A program made the position numbers and the translations under genes. From CAZTQN01 sp964615765 (GTDB taxonomy: Bacteria > Planctomycetota > Phycisphaerae > Phycisphaerales > UBA1924), in assembly GCA_964615765.1 (NCBI GenBank), contig CAZTQN010000054.1:1-20177 (forward strand): a DNA stretch of 20,177 nucleotides, read 5' to 3'. Shown piece by piece: positions 9,608-15,911 of this stretch. Below the pieces are notes generated by a model that was not told the DNA's origin, ran no database searches, and saw nothing but the letters and a program-made list of their open reading frames with translations. Positions within the stretch are counted from its first letter, which is position 1, and each line of letters begins with the position of its first letter.

Positions 9608-10987
9608 TCAGTCGTCGCCGGTGGCGGAGCGTGCGCCGACCAGCCGCTGCTCGCGCACCGGCGGACGGTCGATGCGCTGGCGCGGGTCGGCGTACCGCAT
9701 CACCTGCGGCGAGGGCGGCAGTTCGAGCGCTGTGTCGCGCTCGATCGACTGGATCAGCGCGCGGATCACGCGAACGTCCGCCAAGCCTTCCCAGCCCGAC
9801 GGCTCCGGCGGCTCGTCGTTGAGCACGCACTCGGAGAAGTACAGTAGTTCGGCGGCGAACTGATCCCGGCGCGCGAACCGCTTGGGACGCTTGTTGCCGT
9901 CGATCACGACCTTGAATCCGAGACCCTCGGAGATCTCGTACGCCGGATCGACGCGGACGGAGCCGCGATCGCCGACGACCTCGTACCACGACGTGTCGGC
10001 GGCGCCGAAGCTGCACACGAACGTCGCGACGCGGTCGCCCGGGAACCGGAGCATCGCGGTCACGGTCTGATAGACCTCTCGGAAGCGGTCGCCGTCATGG
10101 CCGGACTGCCAGGCGTGCACCTCGATCGGCTCGTCTCGGAAGACGCCGCGGGCCGCGTTGATGCAGTACACGCCGATGTCGTACAGCGGCCCGCCACCGA
10201 GTTCGGCCTGCAGGCGGTAGTTGCTCTCGTCGGTGACCTGCATCGTGAAGGCGGAGGTGAAGATGCGCGGCTCGCCGATCTCGCCGGAGTGCACGACCTC
10301 GAGGGCGCCGAGGTTGGCCGCCTCGAAGTGCAGGCGATAGGCCGTCATGAGATGCACGCCCGCTTCCTCGCAGGCTTCGATCATCTCCATGCACTCACGC
10401 TCGCTGACGCCCAGGGGCTTCTCGCACAGCACGTGCTTGCCCGCGCGGGCGGCGTCGATGACGAACGGGATGTGCTCGGTGTTCGGGGTCGCGATGTAGA
10501 CCGCGTCGACGTCTTCTTCGTGCAGACATTCCATCAGTCCGTCGTAGTCGTACAGCGCTTCAACGCCGTACCGCGACCCAAGATCCCGCAGTTTCCGCGG
10601 CGTGTCCGAGACCAAAGCCGCCAGTTCCGAGTTCCGCCGCGCGTGCGCGAACGCCGGGAGCACCGCCGATTGGGCGATGTGCCCGAGCCCGATGACGGCG
10701 TATCGCACCTTGCGCGATTCCTCGCCTTGCTCGTGCTGGTCCTGCTGATCGTCGTGGCGCTCCTCGGAGCGCTCCTTGCCGCCGGTCTTGGGCTGCTTGC
10801 CAGTTGACCCCTTGGCCTTGCCGGCCTTGCCGCTGGTCTGGGCCTTCTTGCCGGATTTGCCGCCCTTCTTCTTGTCCTTCCCGGACGCGGCCTTGGTTCC
10901 GTTGTTGGACGCCGTCGATTCCGACGTGTCGGTCTGAGCCTGCGCGTCGGACGTCGAGTTCGACGCGGCGTTGTCCTTCTTGGGCAC
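9608..10987 (-). CDS. Gfo/Idh/MocA-family NAD(P)-dependent oxidoreductase with a Lys-rich disordered N-terminal tail
   Basis: A 459-residue predicted sugar or polyol oxidoreductase. Residues 1-92 are low complexity, rich in Lys, Ser, Gly, Thr, Asp and Gln (for example KDKKKGGKSGKK), and look disordered. The enzyme begins at 93 with the Rossmann strand VRYAVIGLGHIAQ (GLGHIA at 100-105), then IATPNTEH, the EKP motif at 189-191, and a C-terminal alpha/beta domain containing LGGGPLYDIGVYCINAAR. This last stretch resembles glucose-fructose oxidoreductase, where the corresponding Tyr (Y274 here) is catalytic. There is no Tat signal, so it should be cytoplasmic, unlike Zymomonas GFOR. The GTG at 10987 is supported by GGAGAAG 4 bases upstream. 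An upstream ATG in the same frame would place the RBS inside the gene. The substrate cannot be assigned. Confidence 0.9.
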   Translation of the reverse strand: MPKKDNAASNSTSDAQAQTDTSESTASNNGTKAASGKDKKKGGKSGKKAQTSGKAGKAKGSTGKQPKTGGKERSEERHDDQQDQHEQGEESRKVRYAVIGLGHIAQSAVLPAFAHARRNSELAALVSDTPRKLRDLGSRYGVEALYDYDGLMECLHEEDVDAVYIATPNTEHIPFVIDAARAGKHVLCEKPLGVSERECMEMIEACEEAGVHLMTAYRLHFEAANLGALEVVHSGEIGEPRIFTSAFTMQVTDESNYRLQAELGGGPLYDIGVYCINAARGVFRDEPIEVHAWQSGHDGDRFREVYQTVTAMLRFPGDRVATFVCSFGAADTSWYEVVGDRGSVRVDPAYEISEGLGFKVVIDGNKRPKRFARRDQFAAELLYFSECVLNDEPPEPSGWEGLADVRVIRALIQSIERDTALELPPSPQVMRYADPRQRIDRPPVREQRLVGARSATGDD

Positions 10988-10991
10988 GTTG

Positions 10992-10998
10992 CTTCTCC
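10992..10998 (-). promoter_or_regulatory. Ribosome binding site of the Gfo/Idh/MocA gene
   Basis: GGAGAAG on the minus strand, 4 bases before GTG 10987. It decides the start and shows that the Lys-rich tail is translated as part of the protein. Confidence 0.65.
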
Positions 10999-11084
10999 GG
11001 GTGCGTGAAGTGGGGTCGTCGGTCAGTCCGTTGATCGATGGGCGCAGCGGGCGCGGCCGCACGCTCCGCGGTGCGTGGTGCGCG

Positions 11085-11116
11085 GCGGGCCCGGCCCATG
11101 AATGGACCGGGCCCGC
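11085..11116 (-). terminator. Strong GC hairpin behind the low-complexity protein gene
   Basis: A perfect 10-base inverted repeat (gcgggcccgg at 11085-11094, ccgggcccgc at 11107-11116) with a 12-base loop starts 19 bases after the stop at 11136. No T-tract follows on the minus strand, so this would be a stem-only terminator or an mRNA 3'-end stabiliser. It also lies in the leader region of the downstream oxidoreductase gene. Confidence 0.55.
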
Positions 11117-11135
11117 GGCGACACTGTGTCAGCGA

Positions 11136-12497
11136 TCACCAGGCGTCGTTGCCGTAGGTCGAAGAGCCGTAGCTCGACTGCCCGTACTGCCCGCGCTGGC
11201 CGCGCGACGTGCCGGTGTCGATGTCGGTATCCGACTCTTCAGACCGCGAGCGGCTCTGACCGGACCGCGGCGAGGAGCCGTAGGCGTTGCCGCTCCAGTT
11301 CGACTGGCTGCCGGTCTCGCCTTCGTCCTGATCGTCCCAGCTGCGCCCGGATCCATAGCCGCCGCTGTACGAGCCGGACGAGCGGGAGCCGCGGTCGGAA
11401 TCGCCGGAGGAGCGGTACTGCCCGCCGCGCGACGTGCCGTACGAAGACGAGGAGTTGTCATCGTCATCGTCGTCGCCGAAGGCGCTGGAGCCGGAGGAGT
11501 ACGACCCGCGCGAGCCGGACCGTGAGCCCGAGCCGGAACCCGACCCGTAGCCGTAGTCATCGCTCGACCGCCCGCGCCCGTAGCCGCCGGCGCCGGTGGA
11601 GCGGCCGTAGTCGATCGCGTCATCGTCATCGTCGGAACCGGAGCCGAAGCCCGACGACCCAAACGAACCGGAGCCATAACCGGACTGCCCGGACGAGCCG
11701 GAGCCGGAGCGCCCGCCGTGTTCCCAGTCGTTGGACTGACGGCGGCCGCCGGACTGGCCGTAACCGGAGCCGGACTGGCTGTAGCCCGACTGTCCATAGC
11801 CGGACTGGCCATAACCGGAGCGCCCGGAGGACGACCCGCCATAGCCGGACCCGCCGTACGAGCCGCGCGAGTTGTCGTCATCGAACTGCGATCCGCCGCC
11901 GGCCTCGTAGCGATCGGCAGAGCGGTACACGCCGCCGCGCCCGCCGACATAGGGGCGCTCGATGGGATCGCGATCCTGGCCCTGGCTGTAGCCGCGCGAG
12001 TTCGAGCCGCGGCCGGACCCGCCCTGCCCGTAGCCGCCCTGGCTATATCCGCCCTGGCCGTATCCGCCCTGGCCATAGCCGCCTTGGTTGCCGCCCTGGC
12101 CGTAGCCGCTGCGGCCGTAGCCGCTGGAGTTCGAGTCATCGTCGCCCGACCGTCCGTACGAGCCGGACGAGCCCGAGGAGCGCTGGCCGCGCCCGGTGTT
12201 GCCCGAGCGCTGACGGTCGTAATCCTCCTGATCGCCGCCGCGCCCATAGCCCGACGAGCGGCTGCCGGAAGACCGTGAGGACGACGAGGAGTAATCATCC
12301 GAGCCCGAGCCATAGCCCGAACCCTGCGAGCCCGAGCCGTACGCGCCGGAGCCGTACGAACCGCCGCGCGACGACGAACCCTGACGCCCCGACGAGGAGC
12401 CGGAGTCATCGTGCGACGGGTATTGGCGCCCGCCCTGCGATCCGCGGGATGAAGAGCGATGGTGACGATCGTTCTGACCTTGCTGATCCCAAGCCAT
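11136..12497 (-). CDS. Gly/Ser/Tyr/Arg-rich low-complexity protein, FUS-like composition, unknown function
   Basis: A 453-residue protein with no recognisable folded domain, signal peptide or membrane segment, so probably cytoplasmic and disordered. It contains no Lys, Cys or Leu and no internal Met. It has about 38 Tyr, most flanked by Gly or Ser (GYG, SYG), many Arg in RGG/GRG/SRS settings, 5 Trp, and Asp runs (DDDDD, DDDDDD). Two tandem arrays of about five residues occur: GGYGQ-type at roughly residues 131-159 and GYGQS-type at roughly 229-250. One slightly less biased island (DRDPIERPYVGGRGGVYRSADRYE) lies between them. Tyr/Arg-rich disorder of this kind resembles prion-like phase-separating domains of eukaryotic FET proteins; this is an analogy of composition, not homology. 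The ATG at 12497 has AGGAGT 7 bases upstream. It follows the sigma factor gene by 181 bases. A surface or adhesive role is less likely without an export signal. Confidence 0.82.
   Translation of the reverse strand: MAWDQQGQNDRHHRSSSRGSQGGRQYPSHDDSGSSSGRQGSSSRGGSYGSGAYGSGSQGSGYGSGSDDYSSSSSRSSGSRSSGYGRGGDQEDYDRQRSGNTGRGQRSSGSSGSYGRSGDDDSNSSGYGRSGYGQGGNQGGYGQGGYGQGGYSQGGYGQGGSGRGSNSRGYSQGQDRDPIERPYVGGRGGVYRSADRYEAGGGSQFDDDNSRGSYGGSGYGGSSSGRSGYGQSGYGQSGYSQSGSGYGQSGGRRQSNDWEHGGRSGSGSSGQSGYGSGSFGSSGFGSGSDDDDDAIDYGRSTGAGGYGRGRSSDDYGYGSGSGSGSRSGSRGSYSSGSSAFGDDDDDDNSSSSYGTSRGGQYRSSGDSDRGSRSSGSYSGGYGSGRSWDDQDEGETGSQSNWSGNAYGSSPRSGQSRSRSEESDTDIDTGTSRGQRGQYGQSSYGSSTYGNDAW
11749..11814 (-). repeat. In-gene 15-base repeats encoding GYGQS units
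   Basis: Four 15-base units at 11749-11763, 11770-11784, 11785-11799 and 11800-11814, with a 6-base interruption after the first. The units differ mostly at synonymous positions, which suggests that the peptide rather than the DNA is conserved. Confidence 0.75.
12021..12107 (-). repeat. In-gene 15-base repeats encoding GGYGQ / GGYSQ units
   Basis: Units at 12021-12035, 12036-12050, 12051-12065, 12066-12080, a 12-base variant at 12081-12092, and 12093-12107. Codons for Gly, Tyr and Gln vary between units while the peptide stays nearly constant. Confidence 0.78.
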
Positions 12498-12504
12498 GGG
12501 TGAG

Positions 12505-12510
12505 ACTCCT
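12505..12510 (-). promoter_or_regulatory. Ribosome binding site of the low-complexity protein gene
   Basis: AGGAGT on the minus strand with 7 bases to ATG 12497. This is one of the best Shine-Dalgarno matches in the window and shows that the repetitive frame is really translated from MAWDQQ. In-frame sequence further upstream is spurious. Confidence 0.75.
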
Positions 12511-12571
12511 GATGAGTGTCTGCAGTGATCGCCGAGGACCGAAGATGCGGTCCCCCGCGGATTCAGGGGCC

Positions 12572-12599
12572 GGCCGGGATGCGTGCGCATCCCGCGGCC
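12572..12599 (-). terminator. Hairpin between the sigma factor and low-complexity protein genes
   Basis: A perfect 8-base stem with a 4-base loop (cgggatgc at 12575-12582, gcatcccg at 12587-12594) is extended by GGC/GCC arms at 12572-12574 and 12597-12599 with a 2-base bulge. It lies 80 bases after the sigma stop (12679) and 75 before the next start. It may terminate the sigma transcript or act in the leader of the low-complexity gene. No T-tract is present. No clear -10 box was found in this 181-base spacer. Confidence 0.45.
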
Positions 12600-12678
12600 G
12601 CCGTCGGTGTTCAAGTCTGCTGTGCCGCGTCGAGGTGAGTCGGATCTGAGGGTCGCGTAAACGTCCGCCCCGGCTCGA

Positions 12679-13635
12679 TCACTCCGCCACGCCCACGACA
12701 TGGTGCGACAGCCGGCGCAGCGCTTCGTCGCCGATCTGCCGCACGCGCTCGCGCGACAATCCGACCTCGGCCCCGATCCGCTTGAGCGTCGACGAAGGGC
12801 CGGGGTCCATGCCGAACCGCATGCGGAGAATCTGCGCGTCACGCCGGTCGACCGCGTCAAGCCAGTCGCGGATGAGCCGGATCTCCTCGGCGCGTTCGAG
12901 GTCGTCGATCGGGCAGCAGGAGCGCTGGTCGACGATCATCTCGTCGAAACTCGCCGGCTCCGGGTCCGCCGGCGAGGACGCCGCGCACGTCTGGTGCGAG
13001 TGCACCACGCGCGCGATCACCGCGGCTTTCCGCACAGAAATGTTCAACGCCGCCGCCACTTCGGACTGCGTCGGCGCCCGCCCGCACTGGTTCTCGAGCG
13101 TGCGCGTCGCACGCTTCCACCGCCCCACGAGCTCGATCATGTACGCCGGCACGTGCACCGGCCGCGCCGCGGCGCCGAGCGCCCGCAGCATGCACTGCCG
13201 GATCCACCACGACGCGTACGTCGAGAAGCGCGTCCCCAGCGCCGGGTCATACCCGTCAACGGCCCGGATGAGCCCGACGTTGCCCTCTTCGATCAGGTCC
13301 GCCAGCGGCAGCCCGCGGTCGCGGTATTGCTTCGCCAGGCACACCACCAGGCGCAGATTGGACCGGATCATCCGGTCCCGCGACTCGGCGCACCCGTCGT
13401 TGATGATCTTCCAGGCCAGTTCGCGCTCTTCGCGAGCGGTCAGCAGCGGGAACCGCCGCGCCTGCTCCAGATAGAACCGCGCGTCGCTCTTGAGCCCGCA
13501 GGACTCGGGCGAGTCGCACGCTTCGCGGCGCTTCTTCTTGCGGCGAACACGCCCCGGAACTTTGGGCCGATCGACCCGCAGTTCCGCCACGTTCCACTCG
13601 TCGACAGGAGCAACAGCGAGGGATGGTGCGTGCAT
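12679..13635 (-). CDS. RNA polymerase sigma-70 family factor (group 2-like, RpoD/RpoS type)
   Basis: A 318-residue alternative sigma factor without region 1.1. After a basic N-terminus (RRKKKRRE at 31-38), region 1.2 lies at about 52-80 (YLEQARRFPLLTAREERELA). Region 2 is at 88-152 (SNLRLVVCLAKQYRDRG, DLIEEGNVGLIRAVDGYDP, FSTYASWWIRQ) and region 3 at about 158-215. Region 4 is at 255-310, with the helix-turn-helix LKRIGAEVGLSRERVRQI. The 4.2 and 2.4 regions resemble primary-type sigma factors, so it should read -10/-35 promoters like group 2 factors such as RpoS. Nine Cys residues are present, including C240-C241 between regions 3 and 4, which is unusually many. It has no clear Shine-Dalgarno sequence. 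Its gene precedes the low-complexity protein and follows DUF3309. A stress role is inferred from the neighbours (Ku, LigD). Confidence 0.93.
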   Translation of the reverse strand: MHAPSLAVAPVDEWNVAELRVDRPKVPGRVRRKKKRREACDSPESCGLKSDARFYLEQARRFPLLTAREERELAWKIINDGCAESRDRMIRSNLRLVVCLAKQYRDRGLPLADLIEEGNVGLIRAVDGYDPALGTRFSTYASWWIRQCMLRALGAAARPVHVPAYMIELVGRWKRATRTLENQCGRAPTQSEVAAALNISVRKAAVIARVVHSHQTCAASSPADPEPASFDEMIVDQRSCCPIDDLERAEEIRLIRDWLDAVDRRDAQILRMRFGMDPGPSSTLKRIGAEVGLSRERVRQIGDEALRRLSHHVVGVAE

Positions 13636-13746
13636 CAGAAAAACAGCTCGTCCAGGTTGGGGTCGGGGCCACGGTCCGCCCGCGCGCCGCGGGGACTGGG
13701 CAGTGTGACCTAGTTGAGTTATGCGAAGGGTCCGCGGGCGATGAAA

Positions 13747-13766
13747 CCGGCGTCATCTTGCGCCGG
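13747..13766 (-). terminator. Short intrinsic-type terminator behind the DUF3309 gene
   Basis: Stem CCGGCG/CGCCGG (13747-13752 with 13761-13766) with an 8-base loop, followed on the minus strand by TTTC. It starts 12 bases after the DUF3309 stop at 13779. A second small stem (gaccgg 13772-13777, ccggtc 13785-13790) overlaps the stop codon itself. Confidence 0.5.
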
Positions 13767-13778
13767 GCGTGGACCGGC

Positions 13779-13952
13779 TCACCGCCGGTCTTTCCCACCC
13801 AGCAGCAGCACCACCAGAACGATGATGAGGATCAGCCCGAGCCCGCCGCTGGGGTAATACCCCCATCCGGAGCTATACGGCCACGCAGGCAACATCGCGA
13901 TGACCAGCAGCACAAGCAGGACGATGACGACGATGCGGGCGGTTGAGTTCAT
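13779..13952 (-). CDS. DUF3309-family small membrane protein
   Basis: A 57-residue peptide with two hydrophobic helices, at roughly residues 7-22 (IVVIVLLVLLVIAMLP) and 37-52 (GLGLILIIVLVVLLLG). They are joined by the conserved AWPYSSGWGYYPSGG segment, the hallmark of the DUF3309 family. The tail KDRR suggests a cytoplasmic C-terminus. The family is widespread in soil proteobacteria and others as single tiny proteins with no established function. The ATG at 13952 begins right at the hydrophobic core; upstream in-frame sequence has no membrane-protein character. No clear Shine-Dalgarno sequence is present. It lies between the AI-2E-family gene and the sigma gene on the same strand, with hairpins on both sides, so it may be transcribed alone. 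Confidence 0.87.
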   Translation of the reverse strand: MNSTARIVVIVLLVLLVIAMLPAWPYSSGWGYYPSGGLGLILIIVLVVLLLGGKDRR

Positions 13953-14061
13953 AGGTCGATCTGCCCATGTGGGGGGAGAGGTGCGAAGATTGGCCGGGGC
14001 TCCTCCCACGCGGTGGTGACGCCCGGCCGCCCACACGATGGGCCTGCCACGCCACACACAG

Positions 14062-14088
14062 GTGAGCGGACGCTGAGCGCCCGCTCAC
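14062..14088 (-). terminator. Second hairpin behind the AI-2E-family gene
   Basis: Perfect 8-base arms gtgagcgg (14062-14069) and ccgctcac (14081-14088). The loop can add a 3-base stem (cgc/gcg) after one mismatch. It lies about 60 bases after the stop at 14148, in tandem with the hairpin at 14106-14139. It also lies in the upstream region of DUF3309, so an operator role is possible. Confidence 0.45.
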
Positions 14089-14105
14089 ACGATCGAAGAC
14101 CCTGT

Positions 14106-14139
14106 TCCGGCGGTTTCCCGGAGGAAAATCAGCGCCGGA
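14106..14139 (-). terminator. Nested hairpin directly behind the AI-2E-family gene
   Basis: Outer arms tccggcg (14106-14112) and cgccgga (14133-14139) enclose inner arms tttcc (14114-14118) and ggaaa (14123-14127). The structure begins 8 bases after the stop codon at 14148, a good position for termination, but it has no clear T-tract. Confidence 0.5.
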
Positions 14140-14147
14140 CGCACGTT

Positions 14148-15911
14148 TCACGGCGTTCCGTGCAGCGCCGTTCGCAGAGCGGCAAGCCCGTACACAGTCT
14201 GCACACCCGTCCGGGGCCTGCGCACGGTGCGCGACGCCGGCGCGTCCATCCGCAGCAGGAACACCGGCACCGCGCCGCCCACACGCGTGACCGCCCGCGC
14301 CAATAGCCGCGCCCGCCGGCGAGACCCGTCATGCAGCGCGGTCACGACGACCGCCCGCGACCGCGTCAGCACGCCCGACGACACCAACTCCGACATCAAA
14401 ATCGGCGGGTCGGGCCGCACGATCGGCATGTGCGCCGCCGACCCGAGCATGCGGCTGATGACCCGCGCTCCGACCTCGTCCAGCGCTCGCGCCGGCGACA
14501 ACACCAGCACGCACGCCTCGTCGCACACCGGCTCGCCCTGCGGGCGGGCCAGCGAGGGCGCTGCTTCGACAGAGACAGCCTCCGCCGTCCGGTCCAGCGT
14601 CTCCGCCGCGGCGTCCGCGTACCGCTCCAGATCGGTCACGCCCAGCGCGCCCGTCCGCACGTCCATCGCCGCCCGGCGCAGGGTCGATGTCCACAGCACC
14701 TCCCCACCCTCAAGGCCCGCCTCGCGCTCCGCCTCCTGCAACGTGCGCACCGCGTCCTCCGCGTCGCCGGTCATCAGGCGATGATGCAGCCGATCCGCCG
14801 GCGTCAGCGCCGGCTCATCGCCCAGCAGCACGCTGATCGGCTCGAGCGCCGGGAAGTGTCGCGACAGCAGCACCAGGCACGCCGTCAGCGGCACCGCGAC
14901 GATCAACCCCGCAACGCCCCACAACCAGCCCCAGAACGTGATCGCGACCATCACGCCCATGAGCGACAAGCCGGAGCGTCGGCTGAACAAGTACGGCTCG
15001 ATCACCCCGCCCACGATGATCTCGATCGCCAGCCACGCCCCGATCACCAGCGCCGGCAGCGCCATGCCCGTATCCGTCGCCAGCGCGCCGAGCACGCCCA
15101 GCGCCCCGGCGAGCAGCGTGCCCAAATACGGCACGAATCGCAGCACCGCCCCGATCGTCCCGAGCAGCGCAGCGCTCGGCACACCCAGCACCGCCATCGC
15201 TAGCCCGAACAGCAGCCCCCACGACGCGTTCGCCGTGATCTGCGCGAGCAAATACTGCGACAGACGCTCCGAAGCGCTCCGCATCGTCTGGCTCGTCATC
15301 GGCAGGCTGTCGCTCCCGAGCACGCGCACGAGGCGATCGCGCATGTCTTCCCGCGCGTGCACGATGACGCCGAGAAAGAAGCCCGTGAGCAGCACGGTCG
15401 CCACCGCTTGCAAGATCGTTCCCGCCGCCGTTGCCCAGTCCGGCTCATCGCTCGCCTCGGCCGCCACTTCCGCCGCCGCCGGCGCGGCTGGCGCAACAGT
15501 GCGTCCATCACCGCTGGTCATCGGCACGCTCGTTGCACGCCCATCGATCGCGCCGCCGCTCCCGCCGCCACGCATATCCATCAGATCACGCACCTCGCGG
15601 CGGGCGCCCTCCAGTCGCTCCACCAGCACCGCGCGGTACGACGCCGACCGCTGCACCAACGACCGCCCCTCCAACGCGGCGAGCGTCAGCAGCCCCATCC
15701 CCACGCTCGTCACGCACACCAGCACCACGCCGATCGCCAGGCTCCGTGACCGCAGCGGACGCTCCAGCCGCCGCGTCACCGGCGTGAGCGCGAACGCCAG
15801 CAGAGCGCCGATGACAATCGGCAGCAGCACCGGGCGCCCCTCGCGCAGCGCCGCCACGGCGACCACGAACGCGATCACGCGCACCGCCGCCGACGCTGGT
15901 CGCGCGGCCAT
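14148..15911 (-). CDS. AI-2E-family (PF01594-type) membrane protein with a soluble C-terminal domain
   Basis: A 587-residue integral membrane protein. Hydrophobic segments occur near residues 8-22, 27-45, 58-80, 165-190 and several between about 240 and 360. They include the family-like segments ITANASWGLLFGLAMAVLGVPSAALLGTIGAVLRF (split across helices), IGAWLAIEIIVGGVIEPYLF and ITFWGWLWGVAGLIVAVPLTA. A polar Ala/Pro/Ser loop lies at about 105-160. The last ~220 residues are soluble; they end in an alternating strand/helix part (VLVLSPARALDEVGARVISRMLG, AVVVTALHDGS, GGAVPVFLLRMD) that looks Rossmann-like. The family includes TqsA and ion exchangers, and the name does not prove quorum-signal transport. 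ATG 15911 overlaps the ligD stop as TGATG, so translation is probably coupled to the DNA ligase gene. Confidence 0.88.
   Translation of the reverse strand: MAARPASAAVRVIAFVVAVAALREGRPVLLPIVIGALLAFALTPVTRRLERPLRSRSLAIGVVLVCVTSVGMGLLTLAALEGRSLVQRSASYRAVLVERLEGARREVRDLMDMRGGGSGGAIDGRATSVPMTSGDGRTVAPAAPAAAEVAAEASDEPDWATAAGTILQAVATVLLTGFFLGVIVHAREDMRDRLVRVLGSDSLPMTSQTMRSASERLSQYLLAQITANASWGLLFGLAMAVLGVPSAALLGTIGAVLRFVPYLGTLLAGALGVLGALATDTGMALPALVIGAWLAIEIIVGGVIEPYLFSRRSGLSLMGVMVAITFWGWLWGVAGLIVAVPLTACLVLLSRHFPALEPISVLLGDEPALTPADRLHHRLMTGDAEDAVRTLQEAEREAGLEGGEVLWTSTLRRAAMDVRTGALGVTDLERYADAAAETLDRTAEAVSVEAAPSLARPQGEPVCDEACVLVLSPARALDEVGARVISRMLGSAAHMPIVRPDPPILMSELVSSGVLTRSRAVVVTALHDGSRRRARLLARAVTRVGGAVPVFLLRMDAPASRTVRRPRTGVQTVYGLAALRTALHGTP

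Noticed and set aside
12021..12107. Regularly spaced repeats as a CRISPR-like array or noncoding minisatellite
   Set aside because: Units are contiguous 15-mers without unique spacers, in frame, and vary mostly at synonymous positions, so they are protein repeats.
11102..12649. 515-codon Arg/Ser-rich plus-strand frame opposite the low-complexity gene
   Set aside because: It arises because the repeated GC-rich codons leave the complementary strand open. The minus frame has the strong RBS and a coherent Gly/Tyr/Ser pattern, and this frame has neither.
13636..13720. Mini-frame ending in LDELFF whose TGA overlaps the sigma ATG
   Set aside because: It has no ATG, GTG or TTG start after the preceding in-frame stop and no RBS, so it is probably not translated.
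14148..15911. A true AI-2 quorum-signal exporter
   Set aside because: The family name is broad, with several members moving ions or other solutes, and no LuxS or Lsr gene is nearby.
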